DNA of 64,000 nt from Alcanivorax sp. (GTDB taxonomy: Bacteria > Pseudomonadota > Gammaproteobacteria > Pseudomonadales > Alcanivoracaceae): contig JAKUPL010000005.1 in assembly GCA_022449455.1 (NCBI GenBank), forward strand, positions 62,001-126,000. The letters are read 5' to 3'. The notes beneath the pieces are model-generated. The model saw nothing but the letters and a program-made list of their open reading frames with translations. It had not been told where the DNA came from and ran no database searches. The stretch's first letter is position 1. Each line of letters begins with the position of its first letter. The translations under genes were made by a program, and so were the position numbers. Of this stretch, positions 8,438 through 19,397 are shown piece after piece.

Positions 8438-9427
8438 ATGGCCGAAATCGTCGAGGCGCCGTTTCGCGCGCCGTCGTGGCTGCGCTCACCGCACCTGCAG
8501 ACCCTGTGGGGCCCGCTGTGGCGGCGCACCGAGGACCTGCAACGGCGCCGCGAAACCCTGAAGCTGGACGACGGCGACCATCTGCTGCTGGACCGGGCCG
8601 GGCCGGCGCCCGCCGCCGGTGATCTGCGCGTGGTGCTGCTGCACGGCTTGTCCGGCTGCAGCGACTCCCACTATATCCGCGGCACCCAGGCGCGGCTGAC
8701 GGCGGCGGGCATCGCCTCGGTGGCGATCAATTCCCGCGGCGCCGCCGCCGTCAACGACACCGCCCTGACCTACCACGCCGGCGAGACCGACGACCTGGAC
8801 GCGGTGTTCCGCCACCTGCGTGCCGAGGACGCCGGCGGCCCGTTGCTGGCCATCGGCGTGTCCCTGGGCGGCAGCCGCCTGCTCAACTGGCTGGCGCGCC
8901 GCGACGACGGCACCCTGAGCGCCGCCGTGGCGGTGTGCACGCCGCTGGACCTGGCAATCTGCGCCGACCGCATGGACCGGGGCCTGTCCCGGCTGTACCG
9001 GCGCCACCTGATCAGCGCGCTGCTCGACAACCTGGGCCGCCAGCGGCGGCACCTGGAACGGGTGGCGCCGGACCAGGCCCGGCGGCTAGCGGCCCTGGAT
9101 CTGGCCGGTATCCGCTCCTTCTGGCAGTTCGACGACCGCGTGATCGCGCCGCTGTACGGCTTCCGGGACGCGGCCCACTACTACGCGGAATGCTCCGCCG
9201 GCCCGCGCTTGAAGGCCATTCGCACGCCCACGCTGATGATCCAGGCCCGGGACGATCCCTTCATGACCCCGGCCGTGCTGCCCGGTCGCGACGATCTGGG
9301 CCCCGGCGTGACCCTGGAGTTGAGCCGCCACGGCGGCCATGTGGGGTTCGTGGCCGGCGGCCCGCGCGATCCGGAGTACTGGCTGGAGAAACGGCTGGCC
9401 GCCTTCGCCGCCGGCCTGGCCGGCTAG
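8438..9427 (+). CDS. YheT-like alpha/beta hydrolase
   Basis: A 329-residue alpha/beta hydrolase of the YheT/ABHD family. The N-terminal signature FRAPSWLRSPHLQTLW is diagnostic. The nucleophile is the Ser in GVSLGGSRLLNW, the acid is likely the Asp in ARDDPFM and the base is the His in SRHGGHVGFV, giving a complete triad. The physiological substrate in bacteria is unknown; family members act on esters. GGGAAGGAAATCC precedes the ATG. It is transcribed away from rsmE and converges on the transporter gene of the next cluster. Confidence 0.85.
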   Translation: MAEIVEAPFRAPSWLRSPHLQTLWGPLWRRTEDLQRRRETLKLDDGDHLLLDRAGPAPAAGDLRVVLLHGLSGCSDSHYIRGTQARLTAAGIASVAINSRGAAAVNDTALTYHAGETDDLDAVFRHLRAEDAGGPLLAIGVSLGGSRLLNWLARRDDGTLSAAVAVCTPLDLAICADRMDRGLSRLYRRHLISALLDNLGRQRRHLERVAPDQARRLAALDLAGIRSFWQFDDRVIAPLYGFRDAAHYYAECSAGPRLKAIRTPTLMIQARDDPFMTPAVLPGRDDLGPGVTLELSRHGGHVGFVAGGPRDPEYWLEKRLAAFAAGLAG

Positions 9428-9443
9428 CGGCGCCGCCGGGGCG

Positions 9444-10775
9444 TTACAAGCGCCACAGCGTCAGCAGGGCCGCCAGCACCCCGCCGGACAACATCACCGT
9501 CAGGGTCAGGGCCCGGTTCCAGAGCACCGCGCTGCGCCAGGCCGGATAGCCGGTAAAGCGCTCCAGCAGCAGCACATTGGCCGCATAGGGCGTGCCCACC
9601 CCGGTCATCGCCCAGCCGCACACCATCGACAGGCCCAGGGCCTGGATCGCCTGGGGCGGCCAGACCGGTCCGAGCAGGGCGCCCACCAGGGTGCCGGTGA
9701 GAATCGGATTGAAGCCCATCATGCCGGCGGCGTAGAACACCCAGGGAACCAACAGCGCCGCCAGCGGATAGCCCCAGCCCGGCAGCGCCAGGCTGGCACT
9801 CAGGTGATGCTCCGCCAGGGCACTGACCAGGGCGCCGAGAAAGGCGGAGGCGCCGACGATCACCAGCTCGTTGGACGCCGGCGCCAGGGACGGCGGGGTG
9901 GGGCGCTCTCCGCGCCAGGCCCCCCAGGCCATCCCCAGCACCACCACCGTCAGACAGCTCAGGGTCACCGCCCGGGGATAACTCAGGCCGACCCCGGCGC
10001 TGAGCGCCAGGGTGCCGGCGCAGATCACCCCGATCAGCGCGGTGAACCGCAACCAGGGCCCGGCCCCAGCGGTGCCCTCTTCCATCGGCGCCGCGTCGTC
10101 GGCTTCCGGTTCCCGGAACAGGGCGCCGGCGAGCAGGAACAGCACCGCCACCGGCAGCCCCATGCCAATCAGTTGCCAACCCTGCAGGCCGGGCAGGAAA
10201 GTCAGCACCACCGCCACCGAGATCGACAGCGGCGAACACAGGGGGGCGGCGGCGAAGCCGCGCAGGGTGGCGCGGGCGGCGTTGCGGGTGCCGGCGGAAT
10301 GGCCCCGGCCATTGATACGGTCGGCGACCAGGGCGGCGACCACGCCCACGGCGCCGAAGTTGAGCGGGATCGACAGGAAGGCGGTGCCGAAGGTGAGACT
10401 GTAGTAGCGGGTCAGCGAGCCCCCGCCGAACAGACTGGAAGACAGCCGCGCCAGGTCCCGGGAGCGGCTCAGCACCGCCGACAGCAGAATCACCGAAATG
10501 ATCAGCCCGATCAGAATCGCCATATTGCGCACGCCCCGGGCCAGCGCCTGGGGCTCCAGCAGCGCGGCGGCCAGGGCCGCCGACAGCATCAACACCAGCA
10601 GCATGCGCGCCACCGGGCGCAGGTCCCGCCAGCCCAGCAGCATGGCGATGCTCACCGCCGCCGCCGCCACCGCGTCGGCGCCGGGCAACGGCAGCAGTAC
10701 GCCAGCCACCAGCGCCACCCAGGCGAACAGCGACCGCAGCACCCAGACCAGGCTTTTATCGCCGGCGGCGTTCAC
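9444..10775 (-). CDS. Polytopic membrane protein, probable transporter of unknown substrate
   Basis: A 443-residue, very hydrophobic protein with roughly 11-12 predicted membrane segments across its length and one longer hydrophilic loop near the middle (around EPEADDAAPMEEG). A duplicated layout, with Pro/Gly-rich segments such as FAAAPLCSPLSISVAV and MMGFNPILTGTLVG in the two halves, recalls ion-transporter-type anion carriers, but I do not recognise the family. It starts within the stop of the TetR gene (ATGA overlap, 10772-10775), so it is co-transcribed with the regulator of the divergent aldehyde/alcohol oxidation genes. This hints at transport of a related compound, which is inference. 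Confidence 0.6.
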   Translation of the reverse strand: MNAAGDKSLVWVLRSLFAWVALVAGVLLPLPGADAVAAAAVSIAMLLGWRDLRPVARMLLVLMLSAALAAALLEPQALARGVRNMAILIGLIISVILLSAVLSRSRDLARLSSSLFGGGSLTRYYSLTFGTAFLSIPLNFGAVGVVAALVADRINGRGHSAGTRNAARATLRGFAAAPLCSPLSISVAVVLTFLPGLQGWQLIGMGLPVAVLFLLAGALFREPEADDAAPMEEGTAGAGPWLRFTALIGVICAGTLALSAGVGLSYPRAVTLSCLTVVVLGMAWGAWRGERPTPPSLAPASNELVIVGASAFLGALVSALAEHHLSASLALPGWGYPLAALLVPWVFYAAGMMGFNPILTGTLVGALLGPVWPPQAIQALGLSMVCGWAMTGVGTPYAANVLLLERFTGYPAWRSAVLWNRALTLTVMLSGGVLAALLTLWRL

Positions 10776-11464
10776 TCGGCGGGCACCCGACCGACGGCGC
10801 CGAACAGCCGGTCCAGGGCGGTTTCATCAAGACGGTACTCGCGCTTCATGGCGTCCAGGTGCCGCAGCGCCTCGCCGCGCAGGAAGGGCGCTTCCAGGCA
10901 GATGATCTGATAGATGCCCTGGCGCAGCAGCCGCCGGTCCAGGGTTTCGTCGTCGGCGATGTCCGGGTTGAGGCCATGGGTGAAGCCGGACCAGGAGGCC
11001 GCCAGCACCCAGGTGTTGACCAGCAACGCGCGCAGCTCTTCGTCGCCGGCCTCGATCAGGCCGCTGTCGCGCAGCCGGCGATAGATTTCCAGGCCGCGGG
11101 CCAGGCTGTCTTCCACGAACGCCTTGTAGCGCTCGCGCAGGGCCGGGTCCTGATGAAGAAAATGGGCCAGGTCCCGGTGCAGAAAGCGGCCCTCCCACAT
11201 GGATTCCAGGATGCCCTCGAAGTAGCGCATCTTGTCTTCCCAGGTGAGCGGCCCCGCCGGCACCGTGAGCAGGGTACGCAGATGCCCCTGATAGCGGTCG
11301 AACAGGGCGGCGACGATGGCCGTCTTGTTGCGGTAGTGGTAGTACAGATTGCCCGGGCTGATGCCCAGCTCCCCGGCGATGTGGTTGGTGGTGACGTTGC
11401 GCTCCCCGTGCCGGTTGAACAGGCGCAGGGCGGTGTCCTGGATGCGCGTCTTGGTGTCGGTCAT
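10772..11464 (-). CDS. TetR-family regulator, LaoR-like
   Basis: A 230-residue TetR protein. Residues about 5-55 form the DNA-binding three-helix unit (TALRLFNRHG, then HIAGELGISPGNLYYHYRNK), followed by a long C-terminal ligand domain. It is divergent from an aldehyde dehydrogenase gene. The order TetR / aldehyde dehydrogenase / small exported protein / GMC dehydrogenase resembles laoR-laoC-laoB-laoA of Pseudomonas aeruginosa, where the repressor is relieved by long-chain alcohol or aldehyde metabolites. A near-perfect palindrome (11530-11545) lies in the promoter of the divergent genes and is a likely operator. Homology to LaoR itself is inferred from context. Confidence 0.78.
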   Translation of the reverse strand: MTDTKTRIQDTALRLFNRHGERNVTTNHIAGELGISPGNLYYHYRNKTAIVAALFDRYQGHLRTLLTVPAGPLTWEDKMRYFEGILESMWEGRFLHRDLAHFLHQDPALRERYKAFVEDSLARGLEIYRRLRDSGLIEAGDEELRALLVNTWVLAASWSGFTHGLNPDIADDETLDRRLLRQGIYQIICLEAPFLRGEALRHLDAMKREYRLDETALDRLFGAVGRVPAE

Positions 11465-11522
11465 AACAGGCCAATCTGGCGGATAAACGGGGCGGAGACA
11501 ACCGCTTTAACGCATCGTATCT

Positions 11523-11551
11523 TGACCTCTAGAGTAATTGCTCTAAAGATC
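11523..11551 (+). promoter_or_regulatory. Sigma-70-like promoter with a palindromic operator in its spacer
   Basis: TTGACC (11523-11528) is followed after 17 bases by AAAGAT (11546-11551). The spacer holds TAGAGTAATTGCTCTA (11530-11545), a 16-base imperfect palindrome with two mismatched positions. A repressor bound there would block RNA polymerase. The -10 is weak, so the promoter call is moderate. Confidence 0.55.
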
Positions 11552-11585
11552 GAAGCAGGTTCATCACCGTCCAGGGAGGCGCATT

Positions 11586-13028
11586 ATGGTCGCCGAAATC
11601 AAAGAATTCCAAACCGGCCAGGCACACATCGAACGCATGAAGCGGATTTTCGACGTTCAGAAGACCGCCTGTCGCCACCACCCCTTCCCCTCCGCCGAGC
11701 AGCGCATCGAGCACATTCAGCGCCTCAAGCCCATGTTGCTGGACAACATGGACGCCTGGATCGCCGCGCTCAATGCCGACTTCGGCAACCGCGCCGCCGA
11801 CGAAACCAAGCTGGCGGAACTGCTCACCAGCGTGGAAGGCATCAAGTATCACGCCAAGCACCTGCGCAAGTGGATGAAGCCATCCAAGCGCAAGGTGGGC
11901 GCCGCCCAGTGGCCCGGCAAGGTGTGGGTGGAATACCAGCCCCTGGGCGTGGTGGGCATCATCGTGCCCTGGAACTATCCGCTGTATCTGGCCATCGGCC
12001 CGCTGCTGTCGGCGCTGGCCGCCGGCAACCGGGTAATGATCAAGATGAGCGAGTCGACGCCGCGCACCGGTGCCCTGCTGGAAGAGCTGATCGGGCAGAC
12101 CTTCGACGAGGACCAGGTGGCGGTGATCAACGGCGAGGTGGAAGTGGGCGCCGCCTTCTCCTCCCTGGCCTTCGACCATCTGTTGTTCACCGGCTCCACC
12201 TCGGTGGGCCGGCACATCATGCGCGCCGCCGCCGAAAACCTGACGCCGGTGACCCTGGAACTGGGCGGCAAGAGCCCCTGCATCATCGGCCAGGACTTCC
12301 CGATGAAGGACGCCGCCGAGCGCATTGCCTTCGGCAAATGTCTGAACAGCGGCCAGACCTGCGTGGCCCCGGACTACATTCTCTGCCCGGAAAACCGGGT
12401 GGACGAATTCGTCACCGCCTGGACCGCGCAGATCAGCCAGCTCTACCCGACCCTGCGTGACAATCCGGATTACACCAGCATCATCAACGAACGCCAGTAC
12501 CAGCGCCTGCGTGGCTATCTGGACGACGCCCGCGACAAGGGCGCGCGCATCGTCGAGATCAACCCGGCCAACGAGGATCTGGCCGGCAGCCGCAAGATTC
12601 CCCACACCCTGGTGCTGGACGTCAACGACGATATGAAGATCGCCGCCGACGAGATCTTCGGCCCGCTGATGCTGGTGGTGCCCTACAAAACCCTGGACGA
12701 CGCCCTGGATTACGTCAACGACCGGCCGCGACCGCTGGCGCTGTACTACTTCGACTGGAACAGCGACAACGGCGACCACGTGCTGCGCCACACCCACGCC
12801 GGCGGCGTCTGCCTCAACGACACCATCACCCAGGTGGGCGTGGACGACATTCCGTTCGGCGGCATCGGCCCCTCGGGCATGGGCCACTACCACGGCCCGG
12901 AAGGGTTCCTGACCTTCTCCAAGGCCAAGGGCGTGTACAAGAAGGGCAAGATGAACGCCACCAAGCACATCCTGCCGCCCTATGGCCGTGGCATGCACAA
13001 GCTGATCTATAAGTTCATGCTCAAGTAA
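11586..13028 (+). CDS. NAD-dependent aldehyde dehydrogenase, coniferyl/fatty-aldehyde type (LaoC-like)
   Basis: A 480-residue class 3-like aldehyde dehydrogenase. Visible are the oxyanion-site Asn in VPWNYP (about 130), the general base Glu225 in LELGGKSP, the catalytic Cys259 in NSGQTCVAPDY and the C-terminal block PFGGIGPSGMG. There is a hydrophobic, basic C-terminus (GMHKLIYKFMLK) as in membrane-associated fatty aldehyde dehydrogenases. It should oxidise long-chain aldehydes to fatty acids. With the GMC dehydrogenase downstream it makes a two-step alcohol-to-acid pathway, useful for an alkane or wax degrader. GGGAGG lies just before the ATG at 11586. Confidence 0.87.
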   Translation: MVAEIKEFQTGQAHIERMKRIFDVQKTACRHHPFPSAEQRIEHIQRLKPMLLDNMDAWIAALNADFGNRAADETKLAELLTSVEGIKYHAKHLRKWMKPSKRKVGAAQWPGKVWVEYQPLGVVGIIVPWNYPLYLAIGPLLSALAAGNRVMIKMSESTPRTGALLEELIGQTFDEDQVAVINGEVEVGAAFSSLAFDHLLFTGSTSVGRHIMRAAAENLTPVTLELGGKSPCIIGQDFPMKDAAERIAFGKCLNSGQTCVAPDYILCPENRVDEFVTAWTAQISQLYPTLRDNPDYTSIINERQYQRLRGYLDDARDKGARIVEINPANEDLAGSRKIPHTLVLDVNDDMKIAADEIFGPLMLVVPYKTLDDALDYVNDRPRPLALYYFDWNSDNGDHVLRHTHAGGVCLNDTITQVGVDDIPFGGIGPSGMGHYHGPEGFLTFSKAKGVYKKGKMNATKHILPPYGRGMHKLIYKFMLK

Positions 13029-13076
13029 GTGGCCGCCCGCGGCCGCGCGACAACAACAAAAATTAAGGGTGATGCC

Positions 13077-13658
13077 ATGAGCCAGGGCACTCTCTCCTCG
13101 AAGCTCTCCTCCGGCGACGGCGTCAGCCGTCGCGGCTTCCTGAAACTGGGGTTCTGGGGCGCCACCGCCCTGACCCTGGGCGCCGGCGGCGCCGGTCTGC
13201 TCACCGGCTGCAGCGGCGACCCGGGGCCGGCTTCCGGCTTCGACTATCTGCGCCAGAAAGACCTGGAACTGCTGCGGCCGCTGATGGCGCCGCTGCTGGC
13301 CGGCGGGCTGGAGGCGGTGCCGGGCGCCGGTCCGGACCAGGCCCTGGCGGCCTTCGACCGGCTGCTGGCCGGCGGCTCCGACGGCGCCCGTGGTCAGCTC
13401 TTCCAACTCCTCGACCTGCTGCAACTGGGCGCCGCCCGCTGGTGGCTCACCGGCACCTGGGCGCACTTCGCCGACCAGGAACCGACACAGCTGCGCGACA
13501 CCCTCCAGACCTGGGCCGACAACGACGGCGGCTTCGCCCGCCTCGCCTTCAAGGGCCTGACCCAGCCCCTGATGATGGCCTGGTACGTCACCCCCGAGGG
13601 GGGTCGGACCACCGGATACCCAGGCCCGCCGCGCAATCTGGCGGCAAAAAGCGCCTGA
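13077..13658 (+). CDS. Tat-exported lipoprotein, LaoB-like, between ALDH and GMC genes
   Basis: A 193-residue protein with a twin-arginine signal (SRRGFLKLG, residues about 17-25), a hydrophobic stretch and a lipobox-like LLTGC, so it is probably folded or cofactor-loaded in the cytoplasm, exported by Tat and lipid-anchored. The rest is helical and has no motif I can name; it resembles small subunits that accompany GMC dehydrogenases (gluconate dehydrogenase subunit 3 type). The GMC partner downstream lacks its own signal, so the pair may be exported together. The start at 13077 gives the Tat signal near the N-terminus; the same frame opens further upstream without a ribosome site. Confidence 0.75.
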   Translation: MSQGTLSSKLSSGDGVSRRGFLKLGFWGATALTLGAGGAGLLTGCSGDPGPASGFDYLRQKDLELLRPLMAPLLAGGLEAVPGAGPDQALAAFDRLLAGGSDGARGQLFQLLDLLQLGAARWWLTGTWAHFADQEPTQLRDTLQTWADNDGGFARLAFKGLTQPLMMAWYVTPEGGRTTGYPGPPRNLAAKSA

Positions 13659-13716
13659 ATCGCGCCTTAGCGGCGGTTTTTACCCCCCTTTTTCTGGCTT
13701 TAAGCGGAGTCGTGCC

Positions 13717-15898
<2,182 letters not shown>

Positions 15899-15943
15899 CC
15901 GCCGCCACCGACTCCAGCTGACCCCTTTCAAGGAGAGATCGCA

Positions 15944-17623
15944 ATGCGCGGGTTGATCCTGCTCGTTCTGCTGTTCACCGCCACCACCCAGGCCGCCGCG
16001 CCGGGCAAGGCGGCCATCGCCAGTGCCCATCCGCTGGCCACCGAGGCCGGCTTCGAGATTCTCGACCGGGGCGGCAACGCCTTCGACGCGGCGGTGGCGG
16101 TGGCCGCCGCCCTGGCGGTGGTGGAGCCCTACTCCGCGGGCATGGGCGGTGGTGGCTTCTGGCTGCTGCACCGCCAGAGCGACGGCTTGCAGACCATGGT
16201 GGATGCCCGTGAGACCGCCCCGGCGGCGGCCACCGAGACAATGTACCAGGACGACAACGGCGAGGTGGTGCGCGACCGCGCCATCAACGGCCCCCTGGCC
16301 GCCGGCATCCCCGGCCAGGCCGCCGCCTTCGAACACCTGGCGCGGCGCTACGGCAAACTGCCGCTGTCCGTGACCCTGGCGCCGGCGATCCGCCTGGCCC
16401 GGGAAGGCTTCCCGGTGGAGCAGCACTACCGCACCCTGGCCGGCTACCGCCGGGAAGTGCTCAACCGCTACCCGGTGGCCGCCGGTGTGTTTCTGGACGG
16501 CGGTCGCATTCCAGCCACTGGCACGGTGATCCAGCAGCCGGATCTGGCCAAGGTGCTGGAAGCCATCGCCGAGGACGGCCGCGACGGCTTTTACGAAGGC
16601 GAGGTGGCCGACAAGCTGGTGCGCGGCGTCCGCGAAGCGGGGGGTATCTGGACCAAAAAGGACCTGGAAAACTATCAGGTCAAAGAACGGCAACCCATCG
16701 TCGGGCACTTCCGCGGCGGCCGGGTGATCAGTGCGCCGCCGCCCTCCGCCGGCGGCATCGTGATGATGGAAGCCCTGAATATCCTCAGTCAATTCAATGG
16801 TGGCGAGATTAGTGAGGACTTACTTCCTCACTTGACGGTGGAAGCCTGGCGGCGCGCCTACCAGGATCGCGGCCGTTATCTGGGCGATCCGGATTTTGTC
16901 GACATGCCTGTGGATAACCTGTTGAGCGATTCCTACGCCAAGGCGCGCGCCGCCTCCATCGAGCTGGACCGGGCCACCCCCAGCAGCGAGCTGGGCGAGC
17001 CGGTGGTCAGCGAGGAGGGCTTCCACACCACCCACCTGTCCGTGCTCGACGCGGACGGCAACCGGGTGGCCGCCACCCTCAGCATCAATCTGCCGTTCGG
17101 CTCCGGTTTCATGCCGCCGGGCACCGGTGTGATCCTTAACAACGAGATGGACGACTTCTCCTCCAAGCCCGGCAGCCCCAACGCCTATGGCCTGGTGGGC
17201 AGCCGCGCCAACGCCATCGCCCCGGGCAAACGCCCGCTGTCGTCCATGACCCCCACCTTCGTGGAGTTCGACGACCGGGTGGCGATCCTCGGCACCCCGG
17301 GCGGCAGCCGCATCATCACCATGGTGATGCTGGGCGTGATGGAAGCCGCCGCCGGCAAGCCGGTGGAGGACTGGGTCCGGCGCGTGCGCTTCCACCATCA
17401 GTATCTTCCCGACCGGGTGCAGGCCGAGCCCGCCTTCATGGACACCCCGGCGGCCAAGGGGCTGCGCCTGCGCGGCCACGACGTGGTGTCCGTGGAGCGG
17501 GAGTACGGCAACATGCAGGCGATTCTCTGGGACCGGGAGCAGGACACCGTGACCGCCGCCGCCGACCCGCGCGGCATCGGCAGCGCCGAGGTGCGCGCGC
17601 CGGCCACCGCCGAAAGCCAATGA
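15944..17623 (+). CDS. ggt: Gamma-glutamyltransferase
   Basis: A 559-residue GGT precursor with a signal peptide (residues 1 to about 19, ending TQAAA), so it acts in the periplasm. It is a self-processing Ntn hydrolase: the nucleophile is Thr362, the first Thr of TTHLSV, which becomes the N-terminus of the small subunit. Downstream PLSSMTPTF carries the substrate-binding Ser pair and GTPGGSRI is also conserved. It hydrolyses or transfers the gamma-glutamyl group of glutathione. A short AT-richer patch with rare Leu codons sits at about 16780-16855. AAGGAGAG precedes the ATG at 15944. Confidence 0.93.
   Translation: MRGLILLVLLFTATTQAAAPGKAAIASAHPLATEAGFEILDRGGNAFDAAVAVAAALAVVEPYSAGMGGGGFWLLHRQSDGLQTMVDARETAPAAATETMYQDDNGEVVRDRAINGPLAAGIPGQAAAFEHLARRYGKLPLSVTLAPAIRLAREGFPVEQHYRTLAGYRREVLNRYPVAAGVFLDGGRIPATGTVIQQPDLAKVLEAIAEDGRDGFYEGEVADKLVRGVREAGGIWTKKDLENYQVKERQPIVGHFRGGRVISAPPPSAGGIVMMEALNILSQFNGGEISEDLLPHLTVEAWRRAYQDRGRYLGDPDFVDMPVDNLLSDSYAKARAASIELDRATPSSELGEPVVSEEGFHTTHLSVLDADGNRVAATLSINLPFGSGFMPPGTGVILNNEMDDFSSKPGSPNAYGLVGSRANAIAPGKRPLSSMTPTFVEFDDRVAILGTPGGSRIITMVMLGVMEAAAGKPVEDWVRRVRFHHQYLPDRVQAEPAFMDTPAAKGLRLRGHDVVSVEREYGNMQAILWDREQDTVTAAADPRGIGSAEVRAPATAESQ
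16811..16832. repeat. 8-bp perfect inverted repeat inside ggt
   Basis: AGTGAGGA (16811-16818) and TCCTCACT (16825-16832) are separated by six bases. The repeat lies in an AT-rich patch that breaks the GC-rich codon use of ggt, with TTA, CTT and TTG leucine codons. It may be chance or a remnant of a small insertion. Confidence 0.5.
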
Positions 17624-17648
17624 CAGCCACCGGTGTCCGTGCTCCACT

Positions 17649-18440
17649 GTGGGCATGGACACCGGCCCTTCCTTCCACCGCCCCGATGCCCGCCTGACGG
17701 GCCTGGTCAGTCATTATTGGCTGAGCAGGAATAGCGCCGCCGGCGAGCATCTGGTGCTGCCCGATGGCTGCGTGGACCTGGTGCTGCGCGTGGACCGGGG
17801 GGCCGACTTTCAGGCGTTCGGCACCCGTACCCGACCCTCTCCGGTCCCCGTGACCGCGGGCGCGAGCTATCTGGGTATCCGTTTTCGTCCCGGCATGAAC
17901 CGGCACTTCCGGCTGCCTCCCGGACGTCTGCTGGCCAATGGCCAGTGGGCCGTGTCCCGGCCCGCCGGCCTGCACCCCGATGCCCTGGCGTCTCGATTGT
18001 CAGACCCCGACCTGCCCGAGTACCTGAACCGGTGTCTGCTGTGGTGGCTGGGCCGGCATCCACCGGCCCGGCAGCGGCTGGATATCGCCTTGCGGGTAGC
18101 GGGGTCCGTTGACCGTTCGATCTCCGTGCCCGCCTGGGCCGACCGCGCCAATCTCAGCCCACGGCATCTGGAGCGTTTGTTCCGGGAGCATCTGGGACTG
18201 ACACCCAAGACCTATTTGAATATCCGCCGCGCACAGCGGGCGCTGGCCCTGCTTACCCGGGAAGGCGAAAGGCTGACCGCCGGCGACGCGGCCTTGGCGG
18301 CGGGCTACGCGGATCAGAGCCATTGTACTCGTGATCTGCGCCGGTACATGGGCGTGACCCCGGGCGCACCCCACCTCACTGAGCATGATGTCGCTTTTGT
18401 TCAAGACCTCGCTCCACGGCCGCTCCAGACTAGGCCCTGA
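17649..18440 (+). CDS. AraC-family transcriptional regulator
   Basis: A 263-residue regulator. The N-terminal half has the cupin-like block HLVLPDGCVDLVL (about 34-46) and YLGIRFRPG, typical of the AraC proteins with a DUF6597-type sensor domain. The C-terminal half holds two helix-turn-helix units, with SPRHLERLFREHLGLTPKTY (about 177-196) and the second around AALAAGYADQSHCTRDLRRY. The start may be GTG at 17649 or ATG at 17655; neither has a clear ribosome site. It lies 31 bases before a VOC protein gene that it may control. The ligand is unknown. Confidence 0.78.
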   Translation: MGMDTGPSFHRPDARLTGLVSHYWLSRNSAAGEHLVLPDGCVDLVLRVDRGADFQAFGTRTRPSPVPVTAGASYLGIRFRPGMNRHFRLPPGRLLANGQWAVSRPAGLHPDALASRLSDPDLPEYLNRCLLWWLGRHPPARQRLDIALRVAGSVDRSISVPAWADRANLSPRHLERLFREHLGLTPKTYLNIRRAQRALALLTREGERLTAGDAALAAGYADQSHCTRDLRRYMGVTPGAPHLTEHDVAFVQDLAPRPLQTRP

Positions 18441-18471
18441 AGATTCTTGGACATAAAAGAGGGGTTCCATC

Positions 18472-18843
18472 ATGAAACTCTGGTGCGGTGTCATCACTCC
18501 CCACCTCCAGGCGTGCCGCGCTTTTTACGTGGATCTGTTCGGCTGCCAGGTGGTTTTCGACAGCGACTGGTTCGTGTTACTGGCGCTCGGCGGCGGCGAG
18601 TTGGGCTTGCTCGCGCCCGGCCACGATGATCAGGCCGGCGCTTTTCAGCAACCACTGGAAGAGGGCCGGGGCATCTGGGTGGCGATCGATGTGGAGGATG
18701 TGGACGGTGAGTACCGGCGTCTCCAGGCCGCCGGCGTGCCCATCGAGGTACCACTGCGGGATGAACCCTGGGGAGATCGGCATTTCGTGATCCGCGATCC
18801 CGCCGGCATCGCCGTGGACGTGGTCCACCACCAGGCGGGTTGA
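18472..18843 (+). CDS. VOC-superfamily protein (glyoxalase/bleomycin-resistance fold)
   Basis: A 123-residue single-domain VOC protein with the paired beta-alpha-beta-beta-beta modules: LQACRAFYVDLFGCQVVFDSD in the first and the closing block REFVIRDPAGIAVDVVHH-like segment (HFVIRDPAGIAVDVV) in the second. Such proteins bind a metal and act on varied small molecules or bind antibiotics. Nothing indicates a specific substrate. It follows the AraC gene in the same direction and may form an operon with it. Confidence 0.7.
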   Translation: MKLWCGVITPHLQACRAFYVDLFGCQVVFDSDWFVLLALGGGELGLLAPGHDDQAGAFQQPLEEGRGIWVAIDVEDVDGEYRRLQAAGVPIEVPLRDEPWGDRHFVIRDPAGIAVDVVHHQAG

Positions 18844-18935
18844 CCGGCCGGCACCGGCGTCTGGCCCGTTGGAACCTGGGCAGGACGCCGGTGGCCGGGC
18901 AGACTCCCGGTTTCGCCTGATCAACGGGGGAGCCC

Positions 18936-19361
18936 ATGGGCCTGCAGCGCATCGAGATCGATAAGACTTTTCCGTACCCGGTGGACCGTCTGTTCCACCA
19001 CCTCAGCCAGCATGAGAACCTGTCGGCGCTGTTCGCGCCCGCCAAGGTATGGCGCGTGAAGGAGGGCACCGACGCCGCCAACGGGGTGGGCTCGGTGCGC
19101 CGACTGTCGCTGCCGCTGACGCCGGCGTTCGAGGAAACGGTGACCGAGTTCCAGCCTGACCAGCGCATCGCCTATCGCATTACCCGAGGCAGCCCGTTGC
19201 GCGACCATCACGGTGAGATGGTGTTCTCGACCCATGGCAATGGCGGCTCGCGGCTGCAGTACACCATCGTTTTTCGCGGCAAGCTGCCGCTGGTGGGCGC
19301 CCTGGTGAAGCCGGTGCTGGAGAACGGCATCCGCCGGGGGCTGGACAAGCTCCGGCTTTAA
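18936..19361 (+). CDS. SRPBCC (START-like) family protein
   Basis: A 141-residue protein with the helix-grip fold signature of the SRPBCC/polyketide-cyclase family: an N-terminal strand, a helix PVDRLFHHLSQHENLSALF, and alternating strands ending in a long C-terminal helix (about 120-141). These proteins bind lipophilic ligands in a cavity. Function is unknown. GGGGGAGCCC directly precedes the ATG at 18936. The convergent antiporter gene ends 36 bases downstream. Confidence 0.72.
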   Translation: MGLQRIEIDKTFPYPVDRLFHHLSQHENLSALFAPAKVWRVKEGTDAANGVGSVRRLSLPLTPAFEETVTEFQPDQRIAYRITRGSPLRDHHGEMVFSTHGNGGSRLQYTIVFRGKLPLVGALVKPVLENGIRRGLDKLRL

Positions 19362-19397
19362 CGCCGGGTATCGCGGCTGAAGCGGAACGCCGCCCGG

